This document shows, one piece after another, positions 22,857-31,403 of a DNA stretch of 64,000 nt (its first letter is position 1; the number at the start of each line of letters is the position of its first letter). The stretch is taken from NCBI RefSeq assembly GCF_000344135.1, contig NZ_BAOP01000016.1, positions 1-64,000 on the forward strand, in the 5' to 3' direction. Position numbers and translations under genes: made by a program. The notes beneath the pieces are model-generated. The model saw only the letters and a program-made list of their open reading frames with translations, did not search any database and was not told where the DNA came from. This DNA is from Gordonia malaquae NBRC 108250 (GTDB taxonomy: Bacteria; Actinomycetota; Actinomycetes; Mycobacteriales; Mycobacteriaceae).

Positions 22857-23516
22857 GTGCGTGTGATCATCATGGGCTGCGGCCGAGTCGGATCTGCCCT
22901 GGCAGTCGCCATGTCGGGGCGTGGACACGAGGTTGTCGTCATCGACCGGAATGCATCGGCGTTCCGTCGCCTGGGCGACGACTTCCGCGGACGTACAGTG
23001 CTCGGTGTCGGTTTCGACCGCGATGTGCTCGCCGAAGCGGGCATCGCCGAGGCGGACGCGTTCGCCGCCGTCTCGTCCGGCGACAACTCCAACATCATCT
23101 CCGCCCGGGTGGCGCGCGAGACGTTCGGCGTGAACCGCGTCGTCGCCCGCATCTACGACGCGAAACGCGCTGCCGTCTACGAACGTCTCGGGATCCCGAC
23201 CGTCGCCACGGTGCCGTGGACGACGGAACGCTTCGTCTCCGCGCTCGGCGAGACCGCGGAGACATCCGTGTGGAACGATCCGTCCGGATCGCTCGCGATG
23301 ATCGTCCTGCCGTTCCACGAGTCGTGGGTGGGCGTAGACTGCCAGAAGTTCCAAGAGCAGACGGGCGCCCGGATCGCGTTCCTGCATCGTCTGGGACGCC
23401 CGGTGCTTCCGGAACCGCGGACCGTCATTCAGCAGGACGACGAGCTGTACGTGGCGACACCCGCCGCGAACGTCGACAACGCGCGGGCCGTCGCGGCCTC
23501 CGAGTTCGGGGAGTAG
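22857..23516 (+). CDS. trkA: TrkA-family potassium uptake regulatory protein (first of pair)
   Basis: A 219-aa RCK protein with an N-terminal NAD-binding Rossmann domain (IMGCGRVGSALAVAMSGRG) and a C-terminal RCK_C domain ending LYVATPA. Such proteins gate Trk/Ktr potassium transport. It corresponds to CeoB (Rv2691). GTG start at 22857; six bases separate its stop from the second TrkA gene. No Trk membrane subunit is in the window. Confidence 0.9.
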   Translation: MRVIIMGCGRVGSALAVAMSGRGHEVVVIDRNASAFRRLGDDFRGRTVLGVGFDRDVLAEAGIAEADAFAAVSSGDNSNIISARVARETFGVNRVVARIYDAKRAAVYERLGIPTVATVPWTTERFVSALGETAETSVWNDPSGSLAMIVLPFHESWVGVDCQKFQEQTGARIAFLHRLGRPVLPEPRTVIQQDDELYVATPAANVDNARAVAASEFGE

Positions 23517-23521
23517 AAACT

Positions 23522-24184
23522 GTGAAGGTCGCCATCGCCGGAGCCGGCGCAGTCGGTCGAGCCATCGCCCGGGAACTGCTGCTCAACGAGCACGATGTGA
23601 CGCTGTTCGAGAAGGATCCGTCGCATATCGACAGGGAGGCCGTCGCGGGCGCCGTCTGGGTGCACGCCGACGCGTGCGAGCTCGACGACCTCGAGCGCAC
23701 TCAGCTGCAGACGTTCGACGTCATGGTCGCGGCGACAGGCGACGACAAGGCCAATCTCGTCGTGAGTCTGCTGGCCACCACCGAGTTCGCAGTGAACCGT
23801 GTGGTCGCCCGCGTGAACGATCCGCGGAACGAGTGGCTGTTCAACGACGACTGGGGCGTCGACGTCGCCGTGTCGACCCCACGAATGCTCGCCTCGCTCG
23901 TCGAAGAGGCCGTGTCTGTCGGCGACCTCGTCCGACTGATGACCTTCCGTCAGGGACAGGCGAACCTCGTCGAGTTGACGCTGCCCGACGACACTCCCCT
24001 CGCGGGTAAAGCGGTCCGGCGTCTGCATCTTCCTCACGACGTCGCGCTCGTCGCGATCATTCGCGGCAAGCGCGTGATCGTCCCGCAGCCCGACGACTCA
24101 CTCGAGGGCGGTGACGAACTCGTCTTCGTCGCTCCGGAGGAGTCCGAGGCGGAGTTGCATCGCGTGATGCAGCTCCCGGTGTGA
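23522..24184 (+). CDS. trkA: TrkA-family potassium uptake regulatory protein (second of pair)
   Basis: A 220-aa RCK protein, counterpart of CeoC (Rv2692). The Rossmann motif is AIAGAGAVGRAIARELL at the N-terminus and the RCK_C domain closes with DELVFVAPEE. It is five bases after the first TrkA gene, and the two most likely form hetero-oligomers as the gating ring of a potassium transporter (inference from the pairing). Confidence 0.9.
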   Translation: MKVAIAGAGAVGRAIARELLLNEHDVTLFEKDPSHIDREAVAGAVWVHADACELDDLERTQLQTFDVMVAATGDDKANLVVSLLATTEFAVNRVVARVNDPRNEWLFNDDWGVDVAVSTPRMLASLVEEAVSVGDLVRLMTFRQGQANLVELTLPDDTPLAGKAVRRLHLPHDVALVAIIRGKRVIVPQPDDSLEGGDELVFVAPEESEAELHRVMQLPV

Positions 24185-24191
24185 CCGCGAA

Positions 24192-24226
24192 CTACTACCT
24201 TCCGTAGTAGGGACCTTCGTCCCACT
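24192..24226 (+). promoter_or_regulatory. Two adjacent inverted repeats, the second DevR/DosR-box-like, upstream of hmp
   Basis: CTACTAC (24192-24198) is inverted at 24204-24210. Directly after it, GGGACCTTCGTCCC (24210-24223) is a near copy of the DosR/DevR core GGGACTWWAGTCCC, differing at two of fourteen positions. It lies 155 bp before the flavohemoglobin start. DosR controls hypoxia and nitric-oxide genes in mycobacteria, which fits a nitric-oxide-detoxifying target. The site call is inference from the motif. Confidence 0.5.
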
Positions 24227-24378
24227 GGCATAGGACCGATTGTCACGACATCGCCACAGGTCATGCGACCTGCACCACGATCCATAGTGCCCTTGCGCAT
24301 CCTCGTGCTCAGATCGATTCAGGCGGCCCCGAGTCGCCTCCGCCTCGGCGGATCGACAAGCGAGGAGTACTGAGAGAC

Positions 24379-25539
24379 ATGATCTCCGATGACAGCCGCA
24401 CCATGCTCGAGGCGACACTGCCTGCAGTGGAGGGCGCCCTCGGCGCAATCACCGAGAACTTCTACCGACGCATGTTCGACGCCCATCCCGAGCTGCTGTC
24501 GGACCTGTTCAATCGAACAAATCAGAAGAACGGTTCCCAGCCGATGGTCCTGGCCGGGTCGATCGCGGCGTTCGCCCGACTGCAATGCGAGCCGGATCTG
24601 GAGCTCCAGCGCACGATCATCGAGCGGATCGCGCACAAGCACGCATCACTGGGCGTCGTCGCCGACCAGTATCCGATCGTCCACGAGCACCTGTTCGCGG
24701 CGATCGTCGAGATCCTCGGCGAGGCGGTCACCCCTGAGGTCGCCGCGGCGTGGGACGAACTGTACTGGGAGATGGCCCACGTCCTGATCGGTCGCGAGAG
24801 CGAGCTGTACTCCGCGGCAGGCGTCGTCCCCGGTCAGGTGTGGCGCACCGTGCGCGTCACCGAGCGCGACCAGGTGTCCCCGGACGCCGTCTCGTTCACC
24901 GTGGCCGCGAGTGACGGCACAGCGCTCCCCGGCTTCGTGCCGGGACAGTACGTGTCGGTTCAAGTTCCGCTGGCCGACGGCGCGCACCAGATCCGCCAGT
25001 ACAGCCTGACGGGAGCGGCCGGGGAGCCGACGTGGCGATTCAGCGTGAAACTCGACGGCGAAGTGTCGTCGTGGCTGCACGAACACAGCTTCGCCGGCGA
25101 CGACCTGTCCGTCAGCACTCCGTTCGGTGATCTGACCCTCCCCGACGACGACGGCCCGCTGCTCCTCGCGTCGGCAGGCATCGGGTGCACACCGATGATC
25201 GGCATCCTGCATCATCTGGTCAGGACCGGGGACACCCGGCCAGTGCAGGTGATGCACGCCGACCGCTCGCGCGCTCGTCAGCCGCATCGCGGCGAACTCG
25301 GCGAACTCGTGGCCCAGCTGCCGGGCGGGACCCTGTACCAGTGGTACGAGCACGGGGTCAGTGCAGAACCGACGACGCGCATCGGTCTCATCGACCTGGC
25401 CGACATCCCGGTCGACCCCGCGGCGACCGCGCTCGTGTGCGGGCCGACGGGCTTCATGAGTGCGGTCCGCGACGCTCTCGTCGATCGCGACGTGCCCGCC
25501 GACCGGATCCACTTCGAGACATTCGGCGGCGTCCGGTGA
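24379..25539 (+). CDS. hmp: Flavohemoglobin (nitric oxide dioxygenase)
   Basis: A 386-aa flavohemoglobin that oxidises nitric oxide to nitrate with O2 and NAD(P)H. The globin domain spans residues 1-140 with the B10 tyrosine in ENFYRRMF, the E7 glutamine in RTNQKNG and the proximal histidine in IAHKHASL. The FAD domain shows RQYSLTG near 215 and the NAD domain ASAGIGCTPMIG near 275 and VCGPTGFM near 355. Length is slightly short of E. coli Hmp. Regulation by the DevR-like box upstream is plausible. Its stop overlaps the next gene by four bases. Confidence 0.93.
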   Translation: MISDDSRTMLEATLPAVEGALGAITENFYRRMFDAHPELLSDLFNRTNQKNGSQPMVLAGSIAAFARLQCEPDLELQRTIIERIAHKHASLGVVADQYPIVHEHLFAAIVEILGEAVTPEVAAAWDELYWEMAHVLIGRESELYSAAGVVPGQVWRTVRVTERDQVSPDAVSFTVAASDGTALPGFVPGQYVSVQVPLADGAHQIRQYSLTGAAGEPTWRFSVKLDGEVSSWLHEHSFAGDDLSVSTPFGDLTLPDDDGPLLLASAGIGCTPMIGILHHLVRTGDTRPVQVMHADRSRARQPHRGELGELVAQLPGGTLYQWYEHGVSAEPTTRIGLIDLADIPVDPAATALVCGPTGFMSAVRDALVDRDVPADRIHFETFGGVR

Positions 25540-25973
25540 CAGTCGGTCACGCACTCGCGACCGCGGCGACGTTCCTATGGCTGGGCATGGTGCTCGCGAT
25601 CTCGTTCATCGAGGCGCCGTTGAAGTTTCGCGCGCCCGGGATCACGATTCCGCTCGGACTCGGCATCGGCCGACTCGTGTTCCGCGCACTGAACGCCGTC
25701 GAGGTCGTGTGGTCGATCGTGCTGGTTGTCGTCGTGCTGCTCGGTGACGGGTGGACGCGCGGCGCGGTCATCGCGGGCGGCGTGGCGATCGCCGCGCTCG
25801 CGTGTCAACTGATCGCGGTACGTCCAGCGTTAACCCGGCGGTCGGATGCGGCGCTCGCGGCGCCCGACGAGATCTCGGAGACCCGGAGTCGCGCGCACCT
25901 GTGGTACGTGGGCCTCGAAGCGATCAAAGTGGTCGCACTGGTCGTCGCCGGAGCGAGCCTGCTGTCCGCGTGA
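25536..25973 (+). CDS. Four-helix membrane protein of unknown function
   Basis: A 145-aa integral membrane protein with four predicted helices (about residues 4-22, 45-65, 68-88 and 122-142). The first loop carries a conserved-looking stretch SFIEAPLKFRAPG. I do not know a function. The GTG start overlaps the hmp stop (GTGA), so it is made together with flavohemoglobin, which hints at a role under nitrosative or hypoxic stress (inference from coupling only). Confidence 0.7.
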   Translation: MTVGHALATAATFLWLGMVLAISFIEAPLKFRAPGITIPLGLGIGRLVFRALNAVEVVWSIVLVVVVLLGDGWTRGAVIAGGVAIAALACQLIAVRPALTRRSDAALAAPDEISETRSRAHLWYVGLEAIKVVALVVAGASLLSA

Positions 25974-25990
25974 AGCGCGGGTAGCGACAT

Positions 25991-26019
25991 AGGGCGCGTC
26001 TGCCGAGCAGACGCGCTCT
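25991..26019. terminator. Bidirectional hairpin terminator
   Basis: GCGCGTCTGC (25994-26003) is exactly inverted at 26007-26016 around a three-base loop, with three more pairs at the base. TCTT follows on the plus strand. It separates the convergent membrane-protein and OB-fold genes and touches the latter's TAA stop. Confidence 0.75.
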
Positions 26020-26411
26020 TACTCGTCTGTCGAGTGAAGTTCGTACTCGGGGTTGTAGACGACCTTCATGCCGTCGGCGTTCGCCACCCGACCTCGGACG
26101 GTGATGCGCCGCCCCGGCTCGATGCCCGGGATGCGATTGCGGCCCATCCACTTGAGGATCACGGTGTCGGTGCCGTCGAAGAACTCGGCGCGCACTCCCG
26201 TGTGGGAGTTGCGCGAACACGTCTCGACCGAGCGGAGCTCGCCGATCATGACCGCGTGGGCGCCGCGGGTGCATTCGCGGGCGGGCTGAACGCCGGTGGC
26301 GTGCTGTGCACTGGCCTCCCGACACTCACGTTGTACTCGCTCGTCCTCGATGTCCTCGAGATCCTCGGTGAGCATCTTGCTCAGCCGCTTGAGCAGACCG
26401 GTGTTCGTCAT
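26019..26411 (-). CDS. OB-fold nucleic-acid-binding domain protein (Rv2694c-like)
   Basis: A 130-aa protein. After a helical N-terminus (residues 1-40) the rest is a single OB-fold: ECTRGAHAVMIGELRSVE begins the barrel and the motif ITVRGRVANADGMKVVYNPEYEL ends it. It probably binds single-stranded nucleic acid, but no partner is known. The ATG at 26411 has GGAGG six bases upstream. Positional counterpart of Rv2694c. Confidence 0.8.
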   Translation of the reverse strand: MTNTGLLKRLSKMLTEDLEDIEDERVQRECREASAQHATGVQPARECTRGAHAVMIGELRSVETCSRNSHTGVRAEFFDGTDTVILKWMGRNRIPGIEPGRRITVRGRVANADGMKVVYNPEYELHSTDE

Positions 26412-26481
26412 TCCCATCCTCCGGGCGTACCCCGTCGAAGTCGTTTGCGCCCTCACCCTACTCCCCGTGCAAGATCGTTGT

Positions 26482-27192
26482 ATGCGCACTGTCATCGTGA
26501 TGCCGGGCACAGGGTCGGACGCCGACTTCGTCCGCCGCGTCTTCGCTCCGCACGCCGCCTCCATCGAAGCCGAACTGCACTGCCTCGAGCCCGAGGCGAA
26601 CCTCGTCGACAGCTATCTGACCAGGATTGATGCGATCGCCGCCCGCTCGGACCGGGTGATCGTCGGCGGCGTCTCGATCGGTGCGGCGATCGCGGTGGCA
26701 TGGGCGAGCGATCCGGCACACGTTGACCGTTGCGACGGCGTGCTCGCCGCGCTCCCGCCGTGGTCGGGTGCGCCGGGCGACTCACTGGCGTCTCTGTCGG
26801 CGCGCATCACCGCCGACGCCATCGAGGACAACGGTCTCGAACACAGCGTGGCCGCGATGGTCGACGGCAGTCCGGACTGGCTCGGCGCCGAGCTGGCCCG
26901 CTCGTGGCGGTCGCTGCACCCACGGGGCCTCGTCGCTCAGCTCCGGGCGGCTTCCGTGTTCACCTGTCCGACGCTGGACGACATCGCAGGGCTGCGCGTC
27001 CCGCTCGGTGTCGCCGTCGCTCCCGACGATCCGCTTCATCCCGCCGACGTCGGACGCGCCTGGGCGTCGGCAGCACCTCGCGGCGCCGTCGTCGAGACGC
27101 CGCTCACTGAGTTCGGACCGGACGAGGCGCTCCTCGGCGCCGCATGCGTCCGCGCGTGGCGGACCGCATCGGCGACCAGCGCGAACCTCTGA
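26482..27192 (+). CDS. Alpha/beta-hydrolase-fold protein (Rv2695-like)
   Basis: A 236-aa protein with the layout of a small alpha/beta hydrolase: MRTVIVMPGTGSDADF as first strand and loop, then the elbow IVGGVSIGAAIAVAWA near residue 60, in which the GxSxG serine is present (GVSIG), and an acid-base loop VAVAPDDPLHP near 175. The substrate is unknown. Its stop is only four bases from that of the convergent DUF3710 gene. Confidence 0.75.
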   Translation: MRTVIVMPGTGSDADFVRRVFAPHAASIEAELHCLEPEANLVDSYLTRIDAIAARSDRVIVGGVSIGAAIAVAWASDPAHVDRCDGVLAALPPWSGAPGDSLASLSARITADAIEDNGLEHSVAAMVDGSPDWLGAELARSWRSLHPRGLVAQLRAASVFTCPTLDDIAGLRVPLGVAVAPDDPLHPADVGRAWASAAPRGAVVETPLTEFGPDEALLGAACVRAWRTASATSANL

Positions 27193-27196
27193 CAGA

Positions 27197-28039
27197 TCAG
27201 CGCCTGCGGCGACCGCGGAGGCGAGAGAGGGCCGAACCGCGGGACCCGGGCTGCGGATCGGCGGCTTCGGGCGCCTGCGGCTCCACCTCATCGACGACGG
27301 CCTCCGCCTGCGGGGCGGCAACCGGAGCGTCTTCGGTGAACACCGTCGCCTTGGCGCTCTGAGCGACTGCGCCTCCGGGGACGACGTCGCCCTCGGCGGG
27401 CGAACTCGTGGGCGCGGGTGCTGCGGACAACGGCTCGGATCGCGGTCCGCCGCCCTGTTTGTCGGCCATCTGCTGCTGCGCCGCGGCCACCTGTTCGGCG
27501 AGCACGGGCGGCAGGACGATCGGCAGCACGTCGCGCGGAGGGAAGGGCTGATTGCCGCGGCGGACGACTGTCTCGGCCAGCACCGCTCGCGCGAGCTGGG
27601 CGAGCTGTTCGTCGCCCTCATCGGGGCCGCTGGCGACGAGGCGGACCATCCAGCGCGAACCGTCGACGCCGATGAAGCGGTGGTGACCGCCGGGCACCCG
27701 CGCGACGACCTCTCGGCCCCAATGCCCGTCTTCGATCGACGTGGAGGCGCCCTCGGCACGCAACGACTCGGCGAGCTCGCGGACCACTTCGCGCCAGAGC
27801 CCGCCGCTGCGCGGAGCGGCGAACGCGTGAATGCCGATCCGTCCGACAGGCGTGACCAGGTACACGGCTTCCGGCTGATTGTCGCCGGACATCTCGACGG
27901 TCACCTGACCGCCTTCGACCACGGGCATCAGGACCGACCCCAGGTCGAGGTGCGAGTTGGTGAGTTCGTCGGGTGAGCTCGCGAGGTCGTCGATGTCGTA
28001 CGGGCCGCCCGCCTCGCCGATCCGCTTGGTGCCACTCAT
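27197..28039 (-). CDS. DUF3710 protein (Rv2696c-like)
   Basis: A 280-aa soluble protein of the DUF3710 family, function unknown. The conserved core runs from about residue 15 ([11 protein letters not shown]) to 180, then a proline/alanine-rich acidic tail ends in a basic RLRGRRRR. Its ATG overlaps the dut stop by four bases, so it is translated with dUTPase. Confidence 0.85.
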   Translation of the reverse strand: MSGTKRIGEAGGPYDIDDLASSPDELTNSHLDLGSVLMPVVEGGQVTVEMSGDNQPEAVYLVTPVGRIGIHAFAAPRSGGLWREVVRELAESLRAEGASTSIEDGHWGREVVARVPGGHHRFIGVDGSRWMVRLVASGPDEGDEQLAQLARAVLAETVVRRGNQPFPPRDVLPIVLPPVLAEQVAAAQQQMADKQGGGPRSEPLSAAPAPTSSPAEGDVVPGGAVAQSAKATVFTEDAPVAAPQAEAVVDEVEPQAPEAADPQPGSRGSALSRLRGRRRR

Positions 28040-28560
28040 GACTGTGTCTCCTCGTCGCTCGGTGTGCTGGTGGTGAGGGCGGCGTGCCCGCCGCTTGAGC
28101 CGTATCCGCCGTCGCCGCGCACGGTGTCGTCGAGCTCGTCGACCTCGACGAGTTCTGGAAGTTCCACGCGCTGAACGAGCAGCTGGGCGATCCGGTCGCC
28201 GCGACGGATGGTGATGGTGTCGTCCAGATCGTGGTTGATCAGGCACACCTTGATCTCACCGCGGTACCCGGCGTCGATGGTGCCCGGCGTGTTGACGATC
28301 GACAGACCCGCGCGAGCGGCCAGACCCGACCGGGGGTGGATCAGCCCGACAGTGCCGATGGGGAGCGCGATGGCTATCCCGGTCCCGACCAGGGCTCGGC
28401 GTCCCGGTTCGAGCTCGAGATCCGACGCGGCGAAGAGGTCGACGCCCGCGTCGTCGGGATGGGCTCGCACCGGCAGTGGGAGTCCACTGTCCAAGCGGCG
28501 GATGCGCAACGGCGGGTACGTCTGCGTTCGGCCCTGCGTGGTTCGGCTCTGCGTGGTCAC
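28036..28560 (-). CDS. dut: Deoxyuridine 5'-triphosphate nucleotidohydrolase (dUTPase)
   Basis: A 174-aa trimeric dUTPase, hydrolysing dUTP to dUMP and keeping uracil out of DNA. The five family motifs are seen in order: [15 protein letters not shown] (near 75), [21 protein letters not shown] and the C-terminal [10 protein letters not shown]. The first 14 residues are a low-complexity [12 protein letters not shown] stretch not typical of the family, so a slightly later start is possible. Confidence 0.95.
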   Translation of the reverse strand: MTTQSRTTQGRTQTYPPLRIRRLDSGLPLPVRAHPDDAGVDLFAASDLELEPGRRALVGTGIAIALPIGTVGLIHPRSGLAARAGLSIVNTPGTIDAGYRGEIKVCLINHDLDDTITIRRGDRIAQLLVQRVELPELVEVDELDDTVRGDGGYGSSGGHAALTTSTPSDEETQS

Positions 28561-28602
28561 CCCCGCAGAGTACTAGCCGACAGCCCGACTAATCTGGGAG
28601 GC

Positions 28603-29097
28603 GTGACGGAATCCTCCAAGACCGCCCCTTCGCGTGCCGACCGGTACTCCGAACGGCTCACCGCACCCTGGTGGTGGTGGCTCGCCGGCGCGGCGTTGAC
28701 CCTTGTCCTCGGCTACGAGATCCAGCTCGCCGCCTACCGGCAGTCGTGGAGCGTGGTCGCTTATCCCCTGCTGGGCGCCCTGATCGCATGGGGCATCTGG
28801 TCGATGGGACGCACCCACATCCGGATCGACGCGGACGGCGCCGTCCATGCGCACAAGGCGGTCCTGCCCGCCGAGGTGATCTCACGGGGTGCGGCCATCG
28901 GACCGTCGCAACGCAGCGCGGCGATGGGCCGCCAGCTCGACCCGGCCGCATTCCTGATCCACCGGTCCTGGATCAAGTCGATGGTGCTGCTCGTGTTGGA
29001 CGACCCGGACGATCCGACGCCGTACTGGCTCGTGTCGACGCGCCACCCGGAGAAGATCCTCGAGGCCCTGGAGATGACAGACGCCGCACGGGACTAG
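28603..29097 (+). CDS. DUF3093 membrane protein (Rv2698-like)
   Basis: A 164-aa protein with two transmembrane helices near the N-terminus (after PWWWWLAGAALTLVLGY) and a soluble beta-rich domain behind. DUF3093 is an actinobacterial family without known function. It lies divergent from dut, as in M. tuberculosis. Its TAG stop sits in the loop of a hairpin (29081-29111), so termination and the reading frame overlap. Confidence 0.85.
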   Translation: MTESSKTAPSRADRYSERLTAPWWWWLAGAALTLVLGYEIQLAAYRQSWSVVAYPLLGALIAWGIWSMGRTHIRIDADGAVHAHKAVLPAEVISRGAAIGPSQRSAAMGRQLDPAAFLIHRSWIKSMVLLVLDDPDDPTPYWLVSTRHPEKILEALEMTDAARD

Positions 29098-29111
29098 GTC
29101 CCGTACGGCGT
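29081..29111. terminator. Hairpin whose loop is the DUF3093 stop codon
   Basis: ACGCCGCACGGGAC (29081-29094) is inverted at 29098-29111 with one mismatch, leaving the TAG stop codon as the three-base loop. It lies between convergent DUF3093 and DUF4193 genes. Confidence 0.6.
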
Positions 29112-29134
29112 CGGTTGGACGATGCTGTCGACGC

Positions 29135-29434
29135 TCAGGCGCAGTCGACGCAGATCAGCTCGGTGCCGTTCTGCTCAGCGCGCCGGTTGCGGTGGTACAC
29201 GAGGAAGCAGCTCGTGCAGGTGAACTCGTCGTCCTGCTTAGGGACCACGCGCACCGACAGTTCTTCGCCGGAGAGGTCCGCGCCAGGCAGCTCGAACGAC
29301 TCCGCGGTGTCACCTTCGTCGACGTCGACGTCGCCGGACTGTGCTTCGTTTCGGCGCGCCTTCAGTTCCTCAAGCGAGTCCTCGGCGAGATCGTCGTCGT
29401 TGGTCCGCCGGGGCGCGTCGTAGTCAGTTGCCAT
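29135..29434 (-). CDS. DUF4193 zinc-ribbon-like protein (Rv2699c-like)
   Basis: A 99-aa acidic protein whose C-terminal half carries two CxxC pairs (FTCTSC and LICVDC) forming a likely zinc ribbon. It is a conserved, small actinobacterial family of unknown role. ATG at 29434 is the family start. A -10-like TAATCT on the minus strand (29500-29505) may be its promoter. Confidence 0.85.
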   Translation of the reverse strand: MATDYDAPRRTNDDDLAEDSLEELKARRNEAQSGDVDVDEGDTAESFELPGADLSGEELSVRVVPKQDDEFTCTSCFLVYHRNRRAEQNGTELICVDCA

Positions 29435-29754
29435 TGCCTGCCTGCCTGGATTGTCTGGAGTGTTTTGTCGTGTCCGGTCATTCATCGCTGGATCCGCCGA
29501 GATTATTCCCGTCGCCAGCAGATCATCACGGGATCGAAGACTTGTGGTCTTGCATCCCGCCATAAGTCTCCATGCATATGACCTTGGGCGCCCGTACTCT
29601 AGGTGAGACTTCACGGCGTGTCAAGAGTGCCACGTCATTCACCCGTTCAGAGGACAATCTTGATGATCCGCCACCGGCGCGCCGGTGAGTCACCGGCATC
29701 GCCGCGCAACTAGAGTGGTGCCGACTGACCTCACGGAAGAAGGTGCACGGCGAC
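29435..29754. other. Divergent regulatory region between DUF4193 and cei
   Basis: No gene is seen in these 320 bp. It holds a minus-strand -10-like TAATCT (29500-29505), a plus-strand -10-like TAGAGT (29711-29716) and a perfect 16-bp palindrome CACCGGCGCGCCGGTG at 29672-29687. None is strong enough to call a promoter alone. Confidence 0.4.
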
Positions 29755-30402
29755 GTGGTCTCGAAAATCGCTACCGGTTACACAACCGACTCGAAGGGTC
29801 GCCCCTTCATGCGCCGGAATCTGCTGCCTGGCCTCATCGTGATCGCTGTCCTGGCTGTCGTGGCGGTGTCGGCGTGGGCGTTCGCGTTCAGCGGCCGCGG
29901 CGACGACACCGTGCAGACCGATTGCACCCTCGCAAGCGGCGCCGACCTGACCGTCGTCGACAGTTCGGAGATGCGGAGCGTGGCGCCTGCCGCACTGAGC
30001 ACCTTCGGCGTTCGGGTCTTGAACTCCGCCGCCGCACGCGGTTCGGCCCGTTCGGTGAGCGACGACCTCGCTTCGCTCGGCTACCGCGGCGCGGATCCGG
30101 CGTACGCCGACGACACCGTGTATCCGAACCGCGACCTCAACTGCGTCGCCCAGATTCGATTCGGCTCGGCCGGTCAGGCTGCCGCGGCCGCGGTCTGGCT
30201 GGTCTCGCCGTGCGCTCAGCTCGTGAACGACGGGCGTAAAGGCACCGACGTCGATCTGGCTCTCGGCGAGTACTACACGTCCACACAACCGACGCAGGAC
30301 GCACAGTCGGCAATCGAGGCACTGCGGGTCGCGTCGCCGAAGCAGAAGCAGTCCCCGGTCGACGAGTCGCTGCTCGACGCGGTGCACGGCCAATCCTGCT
30401 GA
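29755..30402 (+). CDS. cei: Cei-like envelope integrity protein (LytR_C domain)
   Basis: A 215-aa membrane-anchored protein. An N-terminal cytoplasmic stub is followed by one transmembrane helix (about residues 23-43) and an extracytoplasmic LytR_C-type domain (GVRVLNSAAARGSARSV near 86). In M. tuberculosis the counterpart Rv2700 (Cei) is needed for envelope integrity and virulence. GTG at 29755 is favoured over GTG 29743 because GAAGAAGG lies 12 bases before the first and touches the second. Confidence 0.85.
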   Translation: MVSKIATGYTTDSKGRPFMRRNLLPGLIVIAVLAVVAVSAWAFAFSGRGDDTVQTDCTLASGADLTVVDSSEMRSVAPAALSTFGVRVLNSAAARGSARSVSDDLASLGYRGADPAYADDTVYPNRDLNCVAQIRFGSAGQAAAAAVWLVSPCAQLVNDGRKGTDVDLALGEYYTSTQPTQDAQSAIEALRVASPKQKQSPVDESLLDAVHGQSC

Positions 30403-30445
30403 GTCACCGCGCGTCGAGGTCACCGCGCGTCGAGCGCAGTCGAGA
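30403..30445. repeat. Tandem 16-mer plus dispersed intergenic 16-mer
   Basis: GTCACCGCGCGTCGAG is repeated head to tail at 30403-30418 and 30419-30434. Overlapping its end, TCGAGCGCAGTCGAGA (30430-30445) is identical to one arm of the hairpin at 11593-11641. It fills the gap between the convergent cei and suhB genes. Confidence 0.7.
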
Positions 30446-30450
30446 CGGTC

Positions 30451-31347
30451 TCAGACTTCCGGCAGCGCCTCGGTGGCGCCGATCTCGGCGAGCATCACCA
30501 TGAAGTCGTCGGCGATGCCGGGTGCGATGGCGATCGTCGGGTCGCCGTCGCTCGCCCGGGAGTCGGGTGCCGGGAGCACCACGTGCGCTCCCGCCTCGGC
30601 CGCGATCAGTCCACCGGCCGCCCAGTCCCATGGACTGAGTCCGTGCTCGATGTGGGCATCGACGGCGCCGGACGCGACCATGCAGAGGTCGAGGGCGGCC
30701 GCACCCATGCGACGGAGATCCCTGACCCGCGGAAGCATGCGCGCGACGATCTCGCCCTGGGCTCGTCTGCGTCCCGCCGCGTAGGCGAAGCCCGTCGCCA
30801 CGAGCGCAAATCCGATGTCGTCGATCGCATTCGCGCGCAATCGGATCGGTTCGCCTTCCGGCGCTTGCGCCGTTCCCGGGCACGAGTACGCACCGCCGTC
30901 GCGCCATGCCCAGTACGTGATGCCGCGGGCCACGTCGACGACGGCCCCCGCGACCGACTCCCCGCCGATCTGGGCGGCCACCGAGACCGCGTATGCGGGG
31001 ATCCCGTAGAGGAAGTTGACGGTACCGTCGATCGGGTCGACCACCCACCGGACCCCGTCGGGGACGCTGAGTGCACCACCGGCCTCCTCGCCCAACACCG
31101 CGTCGCCGGGTCGGCGGACTCGCAGGAGGTCGCGGACGAGCGCTTCGGTCTCGGTGTCGGCGACGGTGACCGGGTCGGTCGGAGTCGACTTCGATGTCAC
31201 GGCGTCGTTTCCCGGCGCCGTCCCGGTCGGTGCGAACAGTTCGGCGCGCCGCGAACGGACGTGTGCGGCGGCGGTCTCGGCTACGGAACGGGCTACGACT
31301 GCGAGGTCGGCGGCATCGACTGCCGCCGAAGATGCTGACCGGGTCAC
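30451..31347 (-). CDS. suhB: Inositol monophosphatase family protein SuhB
   Basis: A 298-aa Mg-dependent phosphatase; inositol-1-phosphate is the expected substrate, feeding phosphatidylinositol and mycothiol synthesis. Metal-binding motifs are GEEAG near residue 85, [12 protein letters not shown] near 102 and [15 protein letters not shown] near 240. The GTG at 31347 fits the family better than the upstream in-frame ATG at 31386. Counterpart of Rv2701c. Confidence 0.92.
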   Translation of the reverse strand: MTRSASSAAVDAADLAVVARSVAETAAAHVRSRRAELFAPTGTAPGNDAVTSKSTPTDPVTVADTETEALVRDLLRVRRPGDAVLGEEAGGALSVPDGVRWVVDPIDGTVNFLYGIPAYAVSVAAQIGGESVAGAVVDVARGITYWAWRDGGAYSCPGTAQAPEGEPIRLRANAIDDIGFALVATGFAYAAGRRRAQGEIVARMLPRVRDLRRMGAAALDLCMVASGAVDAHIEHGLSPWDWAAGGLIAAEAGAHVVLPAPDSRASDGDPTIAIAPGIADDFMVMLAEIGATEALPEV

Positions 31348-31403
31348 GAATCCGAGTCTACGGCGCGCGGCGACGCGCGACTCCACGCACTACTCTCGTC
31401 GAT

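Noticed and set aside
22779..22857. Search for a riboswitch between the permease and TrkA genes
   Set aside because: The gap is under 80 bp and no known structured leader could be recognised.
21293..23152. 619-aa minus-strand frame over the permease
   Set aside because: It overlaps the permease in another frame with Arg-rich sequence and has no motifs.
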